DNA from: an uncultured Clostridia bacterium
Lineage (GTDB): Bacteria; Bacillota; Clostridia; Christensenellales; Borkfalkiaceae
Assembly: GCA_947627575.1 (NCBI GenBank)
Contig: CANQWN010000007.1
Location: forward strand, 45,909 to 109,908
Direction: 5' to 3'
Length of the DNA: 64,000 nt
Shown here: positions 1-10,599 of the stretch, piece after piece
Numbering within the stretch: the stretch's first letter is position 1
Layout: the number at the start of each line of letters is the position of its first letter
Program-made: the position numbers and the translations under genes
Notes under the pieces: generated by a model
Seen by the model: the letters and a program-made list of their open reading frames with translations, nothing else
The model's database searches: none
What the model was told of the DNA's origin: nothing

Positions 1-87
1 GTCCTTGCCGCAGGCGGTTAAAGCCATAAGCGAACCCGCCATAACCGCCGCTGCCAACAGCGCGGCAAGCCTTTTCAGTTTTTTCAT
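1..87 (-). CDS. Lipoprotein N-terminus (truncated by window edge)
   Basis: Reverse complement reads MKKLKRLAALLAAAVMAGSLMALTACGKD: signal peptide with LTAC lipobox, preceded by GGAGG SD; not in the ORF track because truncated. Confidence 0.75.
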   Translation of the reverse strand, partial: MKKLKRLAALLAAAVMAGSLMALTACGKD

Positions 88-134
88 TCTTACCTCCGTT
101 TGCACTTTTATTTTGTGCAATTAATGATTTTTAT

Positions 135-208
135 GGGGCAGGGATTTATCCCTGCCCCGTGGGGCATGAAGAAATGCCCCACGAAACCGCAAAAAATTTT
201 TATTGCGG
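135..208. repeat. Array of three adjacent hairpins (REP-like)
   Basis: GGGGCAGGG-N6-CCCTGCCCC (135-158), CGTGGGGCAT-N6-ATGCCCCACG (158-183), CCGCAA-N10-TTGCGG (187-208). Confidence 0.6.
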
Positions 209-417
209 AATCGGGCAAAGTTTATTATTTTTGTTTGCGCTTTTTACGGGCGCGAACGCAAATGTTTTTGTACGTAACAGGTTGCGGCAACACCCGCCGC
301 ACCTTATTCCGTAGTTATAATATACTTCTTTTTAATAATTTTGTCAACTTTATAAACATTATTGTTTAATTATTGTTTCATTGTTTCAATTTAACAAAAC
401 GCCGCGGCGGGCAAATA

Positions 418-452
418 AAATCCCCCGCCCAAAGCGCGGCGGGGGAAATTTT
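418..452 (-). terminator. Intrinsic terminator downstream of trxA
   Basis: CCCCCGCC-N8-GGCGGGGG hairpin with flanking A/T tracts. Confidence 0.6.
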
Positions 453-767
453 TCAGCCTAAATTTTTAAGCAAAAATTCTTCGGCTTCCTCGTAGGGCAT
501 ATAGCCCAATGATTTATCCGCAAGTTCGCCGCCGCGGAATACGCATACGAGGGGTATGCTCATAACCGAATATTCTGCGGCAAGTTCAAAATTTTCGTCA
601 ATGTCTATTTTTACAAACTCCGCCTTGTTCGCATAGTTTTCCGAAAGGCGTTGCATTACGGGCGCAAGCATTTTGCAGGGTCCGCACCAATTTGCAAAAA
701 AATCGCATACGACGGGTTTTTCGCCCTTTATAAGCTGCCTGAACTGTTGTGCGTCTATCTGTTCCAT
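453..767 (-). CDS. trxA: Thioredoxin
   Basis: FFANWCGPCKMLAP active site. Confidence 0.93.
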   Translation of the reverse strand: MEQIDAQQFRQLIKGEKPVVCDFFANWCGPCKMLAPVMQRLSENYANKAEFVKIDIDENFELAAEYSVMSIPLVCVFRGGELADKSLGYMPYEEAEEFLLKNLG

Positions 768-769
768 AA

Positions 770-2026
770 TTATAACCTCGTCGATAAGTATTTGTATATT
801 TCGCCGAATTTAACCGCGGAGGAAGTTCCGTCCGCCATATTTTTGATATTTGTTTCGCCCTTTGCAAGCTCGTCCCCGCCGATTACGGCAACAAACTTCG
901 CGCCCGTCTTGTCGGCGTATTTCATTTGGGATTTAAGCGAACGTTCCATAAGGTCGCATTCCGCACGTATGCCGTGTTTGCGCAAGCCGCACGCCAGCGA
1001 AAACGCCTTTTTGCGGCTTTCCGCGTCCATACCCGCAAAGTATATCTGCGTAACGCCGCGGGGAGGAATTTCCACGCCCGTAGCTTCCATAAGCAACAAC
1101 AGCCTGTCCAGCCCTGCGGCAAAGCCTATCGCGGGGGTGGGCGCGCCGCCTATCTCGCTTACAAGCCCGTCGTACCTGCCTCCGCCGCACACCGCGCCCT
1201 GCGCGCCTATCGCGGAAGACACAAATTCAAAAACGGTTTTGGTGTAATAGTCCAGCCCGCGCACTATGCGGGGGTTTACAACGTAGTTTATCCCCTCTTC
1301 GTCCAGAAGTTGCTTTACGGCGGCAAAGTGGGTTTTGCAGTCGTCGCAGAGGTAATCCAAAATGGAGGGCGCTTCCGCCGCTATGCGCTTGCAGTCCTCT
1401 TCCTTGCAGTCAAGCAGGCGCAGGGGGTTGGTTTCGTAGCGGGTGCGGCAGTTGGCGCACAGCTTATCGAGGTGCGGGCGGAAATAGCGTTTAAGCGCGG
1501 CGTTGTATTCCGCGCGGCAGGTTTTACAGCCTATCGAATTTATTTCCAGCCGCACGTCCTTTATTTTAAGCCTTTCGATAAAAGCGGAAGCGGCGGAAAT
1601 TGCCTCGGCGTCCGTTTCGGGCGATTGCGCGCCGAAAATTTCCACGCCGAATTGGTGCAGTTCGCGCAGTCTGCCCGCCTGCGGGCGTTCATAGCGGAAA
1701 GCGGAAGTTATATAATATGTTTTTACGGGCATCGGGCAGGATTCAAGCCCGTTTTCCACAAACAGCCTTACGGCGCCCGCCGTGCCCTCCGGCTTTAACG
1801 TTATCGATCTGCCGCCCTTATCCTCAAAGGTGTACATTTCCTTGTTTACAACGTCCGTGGTTTCGCCCACGCCGCGGCGGAAAAGTTCGGTATATTCAAA
1901 TGTGGGCGTGCGTATCTCGCTTATGCCGTAAAGCGCGGCAACTTCCCGCGCAACGCACTCTATATACTGCCACTTATAACTTTGGTCGGGCAACACGTCG
2001 CGCGTGCCCTTGGGTTTATTGTACAT
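770..2026 (-). CDS. hisS: Histidyl-tRNA synthetase
   Basis: MYNKPKGTRDVLPDQ, class II motifs, VRGLDYYTKTVFE. Confidence 0.96.
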   Translation of the reverse strand: MYNKPKGTRDVLPDQSYKWQYIECVAREVAALYGISEIRTPTFEYTELFRRGVGETTDVVNKEMYTFEDKGGRSITLKPEGTAGAVRLFVENGLESCPMPVKTYYITSAFRYERPQAGRLRELHQFGVEIFGAQSPETDAEAISAASAFIERLKIKDVRLEINSIGCKTCRAEYNAALKRYFRPHLDKLCANCRTRYETNPLRLLDCKEEDCKRIAAEAPSILDYLCDDCKTHFAAVKQLLDEEGINYVVNPRIVRGLDYYTKTVFEFVSSAIGAQGAVCGGGRYDGLVSEIGGAPTPAIGFAAGLDRLLLLMEATGVEIPPRGVTQIYFAGMDAESRKKAFSLACGLRKHGIRAECDLMERSLKSQMKYADKTGAKFVAVIGGDELAKGETNIKNMADGTSSAVKFGEIYKYLSTRL

Positions 2027-2041
2027 TTTATTACCTGCCGA

Positions 2042-3352
2042 TTACAGAACGTATTTTTTAAGGTCGCGGTTTTTAACTATGGTGGCAAGGTGGTCGTCCA
2101 CGTACTTTGCGTTTATTTCCACGTGCACAATGGGGTAATCGTTGCCGCCCGCGTCGTAAGAAATATCTTCAAGCAGATATTCCATAACGGTGTGCAGTCT
2201 GCGCGCGCCTATATCCTCGCTTGTGGCGTTTATATCCTCCGAAATTTCCGCAATGCGCTCTATCGCGTCCTGCGTGAATTGCAAATCTATGTTGTCCACC
2301 GCAAGCATTGCGGAATACTGCGTGGTAAGCGCGTTTTGGGGCTGGGTTAAAATTTCGGTGAAATCCTGTTTGGTAAGGCTGTTCAAAGTTACCTGTATGG
2401 GGAACCTGCCCTGCAATTCGGGGATTAAATCTTCCACCTTGGAAACGTGGAACGCGCCCGCCGCAATGAACAGGATATAATCCGTCTTTACGGGTCCGTA
2501 CTTCGTCATAACCGTACAGCCCTCCACTATGGGCAAAATGTCGCGCTGAACGCCCTCGCGGGAAACGTCGGGGCCGTGGCTGTCCTTGCCCGCGATTTTA
2601 TCTATTTCGTCTATAAATATTATCCCGTCGTTTTCGGCGCGGCGGATGGCTTCGGAATTAAGCGCGTCCTGGTCGATAAGTTTATCCGCTTCCTCCGCGA
2701 TAAAAAGATTGCGCGCCTCCGCAACGGTAACTTTGCGCGTCTTCTTTTTGGAAATGCCCATTCCGTTGAAGATAGAGCCGAGGTCGATAGCCGCCCCGCT
2801 GCCCGGGGAAAGTTCAAGCGGTTTGGGGATATCCATAACCGAAACTTCTATAACGGCGTTGTCGTGCTTGCCCGCGTGTATTTCGGTTACAAGCCTTTCC
2901 TCGAACACGTCCTGCGGGGTTTCGCCGCGCTCGCCTTTTTTGGCTTCCGCAAGCGCCTTTGCTATCTTGCGTTCCGCAACGGCGGTGGCTTTATAGCTTA
3001 CTTCCGCCGTCTTTTCTTCCTTTACAAGGCGTATGGCGCATTCGGCAAGGTCGCGCACCATAGATTCCACGTCCCTGCCCACATAGCCCACTTCCGTGTA
3101 CTTTGTGGCTTCAACCTTCAAAAAAGGCGCCTTTACCAACTTTGCAAGTCTGCGGGCGATTTCCGTTTTGCCCACGCCCGTAGGTCCCTTCATAATTATG
3201 TTTTTGGGCGTTATTTCATCCTGCAATTCGGGCGAAAGCATACTTCTTCTGTAACGGTTGCGAAGCGCAATGGCAACCGCCTTTTTGGCTTCGCTTTGCC
3301 CTACTATATATTTATTAAGCTCGTGTACAATCTGTTTGGGGGTAAGATCCAT
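2042..3352 (-). CDS. hslU: ATP-dependent protease ATPase subunit HslU (ClpY)
   Basis: LTPKQIVHELNKYIVGQ..GPTGVGKTEIARRLAKL; adjacent to hslV. Confidence 0.96.
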   Translation of the reverse strand: MDLTPKQIVHELNKYIVGQSEAKKAVAIALRNRYRRSMLSPELQDEITPKNIIMKGPTGVGKTEIARRLAKLVKAPFLKVEATKYTEVGYVGRDVESMVRDLAECAIRLVKEEKTAEVSYKATAVAERKIAKALAEAKKGERGETPQDVFEERLVTEIHAGKHDNAVIEVSVMDIPKPLELSPGSGAAIDLGSIFNGMGISKKKTRKVTVAEARNLFIAEEADKLIDQDALNSEAIRRAENDGIIFIDEIDKIAGKDSHGPDVSREGVQRDILPIVEGCTVMTKYGPVKTDYILFIAAGAFHVSKVEDLIPELQGRFPIQVTLNSLTKQDFTEILTQPQNALTTQYSAMLAVDNIDLQFTQDAIERIAEISEDINATSEDIGARRLHTVMEYLLEDISYDAGGNDYPIVHVEINAKYVDDHLATIVKNRDLKKYVL

Positions 3353-3370
3353 TTTTTAAACCTCTCATTT

Positions 3371-3910
3371 TCAAATGGTTTCGCATTTAATGTTGTCGTT
3401 TGTGAACACGCATATTTCGCTGGCGATTTTAAGCGCCTTTTTGGCTATTTCCTCCGCGGTGAATTGCGTATTCTGGTACAAAGCGCGCGCCGCGGCAAGC
3501 GCGTAATTGCCGCCGCTGCCTATCGCCGCTATGCCGTCGTCCGGTTCGATAACTTCGCCCGTGCCCGAAACGATAAGCAGGGTGTTACGGTCGGCTACTA
3601 TCATAAGCGCTTCCAACTTCCTTACAGCCTTGTCGGAACGCCATAATTCGGCAAGTTCCACAGCCGAACGCATCAGGTTGCCGCTGAATTTGTTAAGCAT
3701 ACCCTCGAATTTTTCGCTTAATGAAAATGCGTCCGAAACCGAACCGGCAAAACCGAGAATAACTTTGCCGCCGTATATCCTCCTCACTTTCTGGGCGCCG
3801 TTTTTAAAAATTACGCTTTCGCCCATGGTAACCTGTCCGTCGCCCGCTATGGCGGTGGAGCCGTCGCGCTTTACCGCGCATATGGTTGTAGCGTGAAATT
3901 GTGTTTCCAT
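3371..3910 (-). CDS. hslV: ATP-dependent protease peptidase subunit HslV (ClpQ)
   Basis: [27 protein letters not shown]. Confidence 0.95.
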   Translation of the reverse strand: METQFHATTICAVKRDGSTAIAGDGQVTMGESVIFKNGAQKVRRIYGGKVILGFAGSVSDAFSLSEKFEGMLNKFSGNLMRSAVELAELWRSDKAVRKLEALMIVADRNTLLIVSGTGEVIEPDDGIAAIGSGGNYALAAARALYQNTQFTAEEIAKKALKIASEICVFTNDNIKCETI

Positions 3911-3913
3911 ATT

Positions 3914-5215
3914 TTACTTCCTTATATTTTCTTTATAAATTTCGATAGCTTCAAGCGCGCGTTGCGCAAGATACGCGTATCGCAGTTTTTTATTGGTTAT
4001 TTTAACTTCCGACGGCGCAAGTATGCCGAAATTTGCGTTCATCGGCTGGTAATCGCCCTCGCACGCGGATATATGCGCGGATAAACCGCCGCACACCGTA
4101 ACGTCGGGCGGAATTATCGTCGGCTTGCCCGATAATTTGCGCAAAGCGTGTATGCCGCAAAGTATGCCGCTTGCCGCGCTTTCCACATAGCCCTCCACGC
4201 CCGTTATCTGCCCCGCCAAAAACACGGTGGGGCGGGATTTAAGCGAAAAATCCGCGTTTAAACACTGCGGCGCGTTTACGTACGTATTGCGGTGCATTAC
4301 GCCGTAACGCAAAAATTCGGCGTTTTTCAAGGCGGGTATCATACCGAAAACTCTCTTCTGTTCGCCGTACTTCAAATTTGTTTGAAAGCCCACAAGGTTA
4401 TACGCCGTGCCCGCCGCGTTTTCCTTTCTCAACTGCACAACGGCGTAATACGCCCTGCCTTCCGCGTCCTTCAGCCCGACGGGCTTCATCATAGCAAAGC
4501 GCAGGGTATCTTTCCCGCGCGCCGCCATTATCTCCACGGGCATACAGCCCTCGAAAATTTCGCGCTTTTCAAACTCGCGCAGGCGCACCCTTTCGGCGCG
4601 GACAAGCTCTTCCGTAAAGCGCAGGTATTCCTCTTCGGTAAGCGGGCAGTTTATATAGTCGTCCCCGCCCTTGCCGTACCTGTCGCCGTAAAAGCATTTT
4701 GAAAAATCTATCCCGTCCCGCGCGATAATCGGCGCGGAGGCGTCGTAGAAGAACAGATTTCCGCCGCACACGCGGGCAATATCTTCCGCAAGCGGTTCGC
4801 AAGTTAAAGGTCCGGTAGCCACAACGGCGCGTTCCTTCGGCGTTTGTTCAACTTCGCCGCATACAAAGGTTATGTTGGGGTGTGAAAGTATTTTTTCCGT
4901 TATATATTGCGAAAACAGCCCCCTGTCCACGGCAAGCGCGCCGCCCGCGGGCACTTTGCATTGTTCCGCCGCCTGCATTGTAAGCGAGGAAAGCGCGCGC
5001 ATTTCCTGTTTTAAAAGTCCGCAGGCGTTGCCGAAAACGTCGTTGCTTTTAAGCGAATTGGAACACACCAGCTCGCCGAAATTTTTATCGCTGTGCGCCG
5101 GCGTGAAGCGTTGCGGCTTTATGTCGCGCAAGGTAACTTTTACGCCGTTTTCCGCAAGGTAATACGCCGCTTCGCACCCGGCAAGCCCCGCGCCTATAAC
5201 TTCCGCGTCATTCAT
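3914..5215 (-). CDS. trmFO: Methylenetetrahydrofolate-tRNA-(uracil-5-)-methyltransferase TrmFO
   Basis: N-terminal GAGLAGCEAAYYLA FAD motif, VCSNSLKSN, FLAGQITGVEGYVESAASG. Confidence 0.95.
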   Translation of the reverse strand: MNDAEVIGAGLAGCEAAYYLAENGVKVTLRDIKPQRFTPAHSDKNFGELVCSNSLKSNDVFGNACGLLKQEMRALSSLTMQAAEQCKVPAGGALAVDRGLFSQYITEKILSHPNITFVCGEVEQTPKERAVVATGPLTCEPLAEDIARVCGGNLFFYDASAPIIARDGIDFSKCFYGDRYGKGGDDYINCPLTEEEYLRFTEELVRAERVRLREFEKREIFEGCMPVEIMAARGKDTLRFAMMKPVGLKDAEGRAYYAVVQLRKENAAGTAYNLVGFQTNLKYGEQKRVFGMIPALKNAEFLRYGVMHRNTYVNAPQCLNADFSLKSRPTVFLAGQITGVEGYVESAASGILCGIHALRKLSGKPTIIPPDVTVCGGLSAHISACEGDYQPMNANFGILAPSEVKITNKKLRYAYLAQRALEAIEIYKENIRK

Positions 5216-7529
5216 TGTCAGGCAGATCTTCGGAATAATCGCATTCCTTTGAAGAACATCTTATCTTGTCGCCCTTCTTTATAAGATAGGCGTTGCATTT
5301 GGGGCATTTTTTGCCCGTGGGTACGTCCCAGCTTAAAAATTTGCACTGCGGGTAGCCCGTGCAACCGTAATAAATTTTGCCCGTTTTGGAGCGCATCCTG
5401 CGCATCGGCTTGCCGCATTCGGGGCAGACGCCGTCCGTCTTTTCGCCCTCGCGCGCCTTGCCGTCCGGCGGGGTTTGCGGGCGTTTTGCGCCGCATTTGG
5501 GACATTCGAGATACGCCCCGTACTTGCCGCGTTTAAGCAGCATCATTCCGCCGCATTCGTGGCATATATCGCCCGTTACCTTCGCGTCTATGGGCAATAT
5601 GGAAGAACATTCCGGATAGTTGGGGCAGGCGAGGAATTTGCCGAATTTGCCGCTTTTTACAACCATATTAGCGCCGCATTTGGGGCAACGCATTTCCGAA
5701 ATTTCGGTTTGCGTTTCGCTTATTATGTTGGAACAGGCGGGATAGTTGGAGCAGGCGAGATATTTGCCGTACTTGCCTATGCGGCGGATCATATTGCTGC
5801 CGCACTTGCCGCACTTTATATCCGTCATCTCGTCGCCGTCGGTGGAGGCGATGCGCAATTTTTCGGAAAACGAGGGGTAAAAATCGGCTATTATCTTGTG
5901 CCAATCGCACCCGCCGTCCTCTATCCTGTCCAAACTGTCCTCCATCTTTGCCGTAAAGCCCACGTCCATAACGTCGGTGAAGTAATGCACAAGCATATCG
6001 GTTATCTGGTAAGCCACCTCGGTGGGAGCCATATACTTGCCGTCCTTCTGCACGTAAAGCCTCTTCGTCAGCACCGATATTATGGAAGCGTAGGTGGAAG
6101 GTCTGCCTATGCCCTTTTCTTCCATCGCTTTTACAAGCGAAGCGTCCGTATATCTCTGCGGGGGACGGGTAAACTTCTGTTCCTTTTCCAGCGAGCAGAG
6201 TTTAAGCGGGTCGCCCTCGTGCAGGGGCGGCAAAAGTTTTGAACTTTCCTCTTCGTCGCCGTCTGTTTTGGAAGTTTCCTGATATGCGGCGGTATACCCC
6301 GCGAAAAGCATCGATTTGCCGCTTGCCTTAAACGTATAGCCCGCGCTTTCCGCCTCTATCTGCATGGAATTGTACTGCGCTTCGGTCATCTGCGAGGCTA
6401 TAAAGCGGTCGTATACAAGTTTATATACGTTATAGTGTTTTTTATCCAAACTGCCCTTTACGCTGGCAGGGGTAATTTCAAGATTGATGGGGCGGATTGC
6501 CTCGTGCGCGTCCTGCGCGCCCTTTTTGGTGGCGTAATAGTTGGGCTTTTCGGGCGCGTACTCTTCGCCGTAGTTCCGCTTTATGAAGTCTATCGCGGAA
6601 AGCTGCGCCTCATGCGATACCCGCACGGAGTCGGTACGGATATAGGTTATAAGCGCGATATGGTCGCCGCCGACGTCCATACCTTCGTACAAATGCTGCG
6701 CCACAAGCATTGTTTCGGGGGAGGACATTCCGTATTTGTTGGAAGCGTCCTGTTGCAAAGAGGAAGTTGTGAAAGGCGCGGGGGCGTGCTGTTTTACAAC
6801 CCCTTTTTTCACCTTTGTAACTTTAAATTCGTTTTCCTTTACCTTGCTTTCAAGCTGTAAAGCAAGTTCCTTGCCTATGCTTTTGCCGCTCTTTTTAAGC
6901 TGATATACCGCTTTGAAGGGCGAATATTTAGCCGGCGTATCCTGCAAATATGCGTTGAACTGCCAATACTCTTCGGGCACAAACGCCTGTATTTCGCGTT
7001 CCCTGTCCACAATAAGCCTCAACGCGACGGACTGCACCCTGCCCGCCGAAAGCCCCGTGCGTATGCGGTTGTTTAAAAGGGGTGAAAGTTTATAGCCCAC
7101 CAGCCTATCCAGAACCCTGCGCGCCTGTTGCGCGTCCACAAGGTTATAATTTATCGTGCGGGGATGTTTAAGCGCATTCTGCACGGCGGCGGGAGAAATT
7201 TCGTTGAATTCGATTCTGTTGGGGCTTTTCGCGTCCAACCCCAACACCGTCTGCAAATGCCAGCTTATAGCCTCGCCCTCGCGGTCGGGGTCGGTTGCGA
7301 GATACACTCTTTCCGCCCTCTTCGCTTCAGCCGAAAGCCGCTTTATAACCTCCTTTTTGTTGGGGGTTATTTCATACCTCGGCTCGAAATTCTGCGTCAC
7401 CTTAACGCCCAGCGTCCTTTCGGGCAAATCCCTTACGTGCCCGCCGGAAGCGTCCACCTTGTACTTGCCTTTAAGGTATTTGGAGATTGTCTTTGCCTTT
7501 GAAGGCGATTCCACTATTATCAGGTCCAT
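5208..7529 (-). CDS. topA: DNA topoisomerase I
   Basis: IVESPSKAKTISKYL Toprim domain and C-terminal tetracysteine zinc fingers. Confidence 0.96.
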   Translation of the reverse strand: MDLIIVESPSKAKTISKYLKGKYKVDASGGHVRDLPERTLGVKVTQNFEPRYEITPNKKEVIKRLSAEAKRAERVYLATDPDREGEAISWHLQTVLGLDAKSPNRIEFNEISPAAVQNALKHPRTINYNLVDAQQARRVLDRLVGYKLSPLLNNRIRTGLSAGRVQSVALRLIVDREREIQAFVPEEYWQFNAYLQDTPAKYSPFKAVYQLKKSGKSIGKELALQLESKVKENEFKVTKVKKGVVKQHAPAPFTTSSLQQDASNKYGMSSPETMLVAQHLYEGMDVGGDHIALITYIRTDSVRVSHEAQLSAIDFIKRNYGEEYAPEKPNYYATKKGAQDAHEAIRPINLEITPASVKGSLDKKHYNVYKLVYDRFIASQMTEAQYNSMQIEAESAGYTFKASGKSMLFAGYTAAYQETSKTDGDEEESSKLLPPLHEGDPLKLCSLEKEQKFTRPPQRYTDASLVKAMEEKGIGRPSTYASIISVLTKRLYVQKDGKYMAPTEVAYQITDMLVHYFTDVMDVGFTAKMEDSLDRIEDGGCDWHKIIADFYPSFSEKLRIASTDGDEMTDIKCGKCGSNMIRRIGKYGKYLACSNYPACSNIISETQTEISEMRCPKCGANMVVKSGKFGKFLACPNYPECSSILPIDAKVTGDICHECGGMMLLKRGKYGAYLECPKCGAKRPQTPPDGKAREGEKTDGVCPECGKPMRRMRSKTGKIYYGCTGYPQCKFLSWDVPTGKKCPKCNAYLIKKGDKIRCSSKECDYSEDLPDNE

Positions 7530-7550
7530 AATATATCCTCACATATTGCG

Positions 7551-8624
7551 TCAGACTGCGGAAAATCTGTTTCCGCCCAGCCGCGCCACAAATCCTTTTA
7601 TTTCCAGAGAAGAAAGCAACGGAAGCAACATATATACGGGCGTGCCCGTCTTATCGGCAAGGGTCGGCACAAACACTTCGCCCATAGCGCGTATAGTTTT
7701 AAGCAGCTTTGCCTCTTCTTCGCTTAAATCGCTTTTTCTGCCGCCGAAACTCAATCCGAATTCGCCGAATATATCCTTTTCCGAATCGCACAGTTTCGCG
7801 CCGCGTTTTATAAGCGCGTTACAGCCCGCGCCCGTCTGTATGCCCGGAGTATACGGAAAGGCGAACACCTTTTTGCCGTATTCCGCAAGTTTTTCCGCCG
7901 TAATAAGCGCGCCGCTTTTTTCTCCGGCGGAAACTATCAGTCCGCCCTCGCACAGCCCCGCTATTATCCTGTTCCTCTCGGGGAAGCGGTAGGCGCGCAC
8001 GTCGGTCTGCGGCGGGTATTCCGAAACCGCAAGTCCTTTACCCGCAATTTCGTCTATCAGTCGCTTGTTCATTGCGGGATAGGCGTAATCGCAACCGTAC
8101 GGCAGAACGCACACGGCGCCCCCGCCTTTAAGCGCGCCCTCCGCGGCGGCTGTATCCGCGCCGTCCGCAATGCCCGTAACCACGGCAAATTGCGAACACA
8201 GGCTTTCGCTTATCCTGCGGCACAGCGCAATCGCCTGCGGAGACGTCCTGCGGGAACCCACCACGGCGAAAAGCCTGCGGGAAAGCAACGACGTATCGCC
8301 TTTGACGTAAAGCGCCGCGGGCGGATCGGGTATACGTTTCAGAGAGGGCGGGTATTGCTTTGAAAAATACGTAACGCATTTTACGCCTCTCTTATCCAGC
8401 CCGCCCAAAACTTCGCGGCGGTAATCCCCGTCGTAAAACAGGGCTTTCACTTTATTATATACGCCGCCGCCGTGAGTTTTAATCAGTTCAAACGATTGTT
8501 TTACAAAATCTTCGGGGTTTGCGCGCAAAGCCCGCCTGAACGCCGCGGATATATCCCGCATGCTATCGAACAGTATTACGGCAAGTTCCGCGGGGGAATA
8601 TTCCGTCATAACTGCGCTTCCCAA
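7551..8624 (-). CDS. dprA: DNA-processing protein DprA/Smf
   Basis: VGSRRTSPQA, GIADGADTAAAEGAL, PERNRIIAGL. Confidence 0.93.
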   Translation of the reverse strand: MGSAVMTEYSPAELAVILFDSMRDISAAFRRALRANPEDFVKQSFELIKTHGGGVYNKVKALFYDGDYRREVLGGLDKRGVKCVTYFSKQYPPSLKRIPDPPAALYVKGDTSLLSRRLFAVVGSRRTSPQAIALCRRISESLCSQFAVVTGIADGADTAAAEGALKGGGAVCVLPYGCDYAYPAMNKRLIDEIAGKGLAVSEYPPQTDVRAYRFPERNRIIAGLCEGGLIVSAGEKSGALITAEKLAEYGKKVFAFPYTPGIQTGAGCNALIKRGAKLCDSEKDIFGEFGLSFGGRKSDLSEEEAKLLKTIRAMGEVFVPTLADKTGTPVYMLLPLLSSLEIKGFVARLGGNRFSAV

Positions 8625-10129
8625 CTGCGGTAGCCTGCGGCTTCCAACACGTGTTCGGGCAAAATTTCCGCCGAAAGCTGTAAATCGGCTATCGTGCGCG
8701 CAACTTTTATTATACGCGAGCGGGCGCGCGCCGAAAGGTGCAAAGTTTCAAAAGCCTGCCTTAAAATATCTTCGCATTCCTTTGAAAGTTTGCAGTATTT
8801 TTTAATCTGCCTTTCGCCCATATTCGCGTTTACGGAAATGCCCTCGCCGCGGAACCTTTCGCGCTGTATGGCGCGGGCGCGTTCAACCCTCTGTTTTACG
8901 GCGGCGGAACTTTCCTCTTTGGTATCGGAAGCGAGGTCGTCGTATTCCACGCCGTCCACTTCCACCTGCAAATCTATCCTGTCAAGCAGAGGTCCCGAAA
9001 TTTTGCTTCTGTACCTCTGTATCTGCGAGGGGGTGCAGGTGCAGGTTTTATATGCCGAACCCAGATTGCCGCACGGGCAGGGATTCATGCTTGCGCACAG
9101 TATAAAGTCCGCGGGATATGTAACCGCGCCGCCCGCGCGGGTTATCGTTATAACCCTGTCCTCAAGGGGTTGACGCAAAGATTCCAACGCCTGACGGGAA
9201 TATTCCGGCAACTCGTCGAGGAACAGCACGCCCTTGTGCGCCTTGGAAATTTCGCCCGCGCGCAATTTGGAATTGCCCCCGCCGCACAGCGAAACGGTGG
9301 TGGCGGTATGGTGGGGCGAACGGAAAGGCCGCAGGGCAACTATCCCCTCTTCGGAAAGTTCGCCCGAAACGGAATGTATCTTCGTAACTTCCAGCGCCTC
9401 TTCAAACGTCATATCCGGCATAATGGTGGGTATGCACCTTGCAAGCAGGGTCTTGCCCGTGCCGGGAGGACCCGAAAGCAGTATGTTGTGCCCGCCCGCA
9501 ACGGCAATTTCCAAAGCGCGCTTGGCAACTTTTTGCCCCTTTACCAAACTGAGGTCGTAGTTGTACGTGCGCGAACTTTGCGCCGCCGCAAAACTGCGGT
9601 GCGGCACGGGATTGAACGTCTTTTCGCCCTTTAAAAATTCAACCGTCTCTTTCAAAGAGCAAAGCGCATAAACTTCGGTATCCTCTATATAGCTTGCCTC
9701 GTTGGCGTTTTTGGAAGGTATTACAAACCTTTTAAACCCTTCCGCCTTTGCGGCTATAAGCATTGGCAATATGCCCGTAACGGGTCGCAATTCCCCGTCC
9801 AAAGCAAGCTCGCCCAAAAATATCACGCCGTCGGTGGGGGCGGAAATTTCGTCCGCCGCTTTAAGTATGCTTATCGCGATAGGCAAATCGTAATGCGAGC
9901 CTTCCTTTTTTATGTCCGCCGGGGCGAGGTTTACCGTTATCTTGCCCATCGGGAAAAACATTCCGCTGTGCTTCACCGCGGAACGCACCCTTTCCTTGCT
10001 TTCCTTTACGGCGGCGTCCGGCAATCCCACCATATCGAACGCCACAAGCCCCTTGGCTACGTCGGATTCGATTTCCACGGCAACGCCTTCCAACCCCTGC
10101 AAGGCATAGCTCATTATCTTTGAAAACAT
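8606..10129 (-). CDS. YifB/ComM family Mg-chelatase-like AAA+ ATPase
   Basis: GLPDAAVKESKERVRSA, GPPGTGKTLLARCIPTIMP, FLDELPEYSRQALESLRQP. Confidence 0.94.
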   Translation of the reverse strand: MFSKIMSYALQGLEGVAVEIESDVAKGLVAFDMVGLPDAAVKESKERVRSAVKHSGMFFPMGKITVNLAPADIKKEGSHYDLPIAISILKAADEISAPTDGVIFLGELALDGELRPVTGILPMLIAAKAEGFKRFVIPSKNANEASYIEDTEVYALCSLKETVEFLKGEKTFNPVPHRSFAAAQSSRTYNYDLSLVKGQKVAKRALEIAVAGGHNILLSGPPGTGKTLLARCIPTIMPDMTFEEALEVTKIHSVSGELSEEGIVALRPFRSPHHTATTVSLCGGGNSKLRAGEISKAHKGVLFLDELPEYSRQALESLRQPLEDRVITITRAGGAVTYPADFILCASMNPCPCGNLGSAYKTCTCTPSQIQRYRSKISGPLLDRIDLQVEVDGVEYDDLASDTKEESSAAVKQRVERARAIQRERFRGEGISVNANMGERQIKKYCKLSKECEDILRQAFETLHLSARARSRIIKVARTIADLQLSAEILPEHVLEAAGYRSWEAQL

Positions 10130-10213
10130 TTTTTATTCCCCTTAACCTTCCGCGGCGAAATCCTCCGCGGGGCTATCAAAAAAGCTCCCGCGCAAAGCGA
10201 GAGCTTTTTTCTT

Positions 10214-10558
10214 TTATTTACTTTCGGTAATTTTTGCGGCTTTGCCCGTAAGTCCGCGCAGATAATAAAGTTTAGCCCTTCTTACCTTGCCCTTTCTCAC
10301 TACCGTAATATAGGCTATTTTAGGCGAATGTATGGGGAACGTTCTTTCCACGCCCACGCCGAACGAAAGCCTGCGCACCGTGAAACTTTCCCTTATGCCG
10401 CCGTGCTTTTTGGCGATTACAACGCCCTCGAAGTTCTGTATTCTTTCCTTTGTTCCTTCGATAACTTTAAAGCCCACCTTTACGGTGTCGCCTACGTTGA
10501 ACGAGGGCAAATCCTTCTTCATTCCCTCTTGCTCGATGGCTTCAACCAAACCTTTCAT
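10214..10558 (-). CDS. rplS: 50S ribosomal protein L19
   Basis: [49 protein letters not shown]; start moved in from the 10648 ORF start to the ATG with SD. Confidence 0.94.
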   Translation of the reverse strand: MKGLVEAIEQEGMKKDLPSFNVGDTVKVGFKVIEGTKERIQNFEGVVIAKKHGGIRESFTVRRLSFGVGVERTFPIHSPKIAYITVVRKGKVRRAKLYYLRGLTGKAAKITESK

Positions 10559-10567
10559 CTTCCTATA

Positions 10568-10599
10568 CCTCCCTGAAAGCGTGCGTGAATTTTCAGAGG
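10568..10599 (-). promoter_or_regulatory. SD-sequestering hairpin in rplS leader (L19-leader-like)
   Basis: On minus strand CCTC-TGAAA pairs with TTTCAGGGAGG, which contains the SD. Confidence 0.5.

Noticed and set aside
100-369. 89-aa plus-strand ORF
   Set aside because: Reads through the triple-hairpin array; no SD, repeat-derived peptide
2447-3646. 399-aa plus-strand ORF
   Set aside because: Antisense shadow of hslU/hslV
3371-3910. HslV N-terminal METQFHA extension ahead of the catalytic TT as an anomaly
   Set aside because: FHATT-type N-termini are common in Firmicutes HslV/ClpQ
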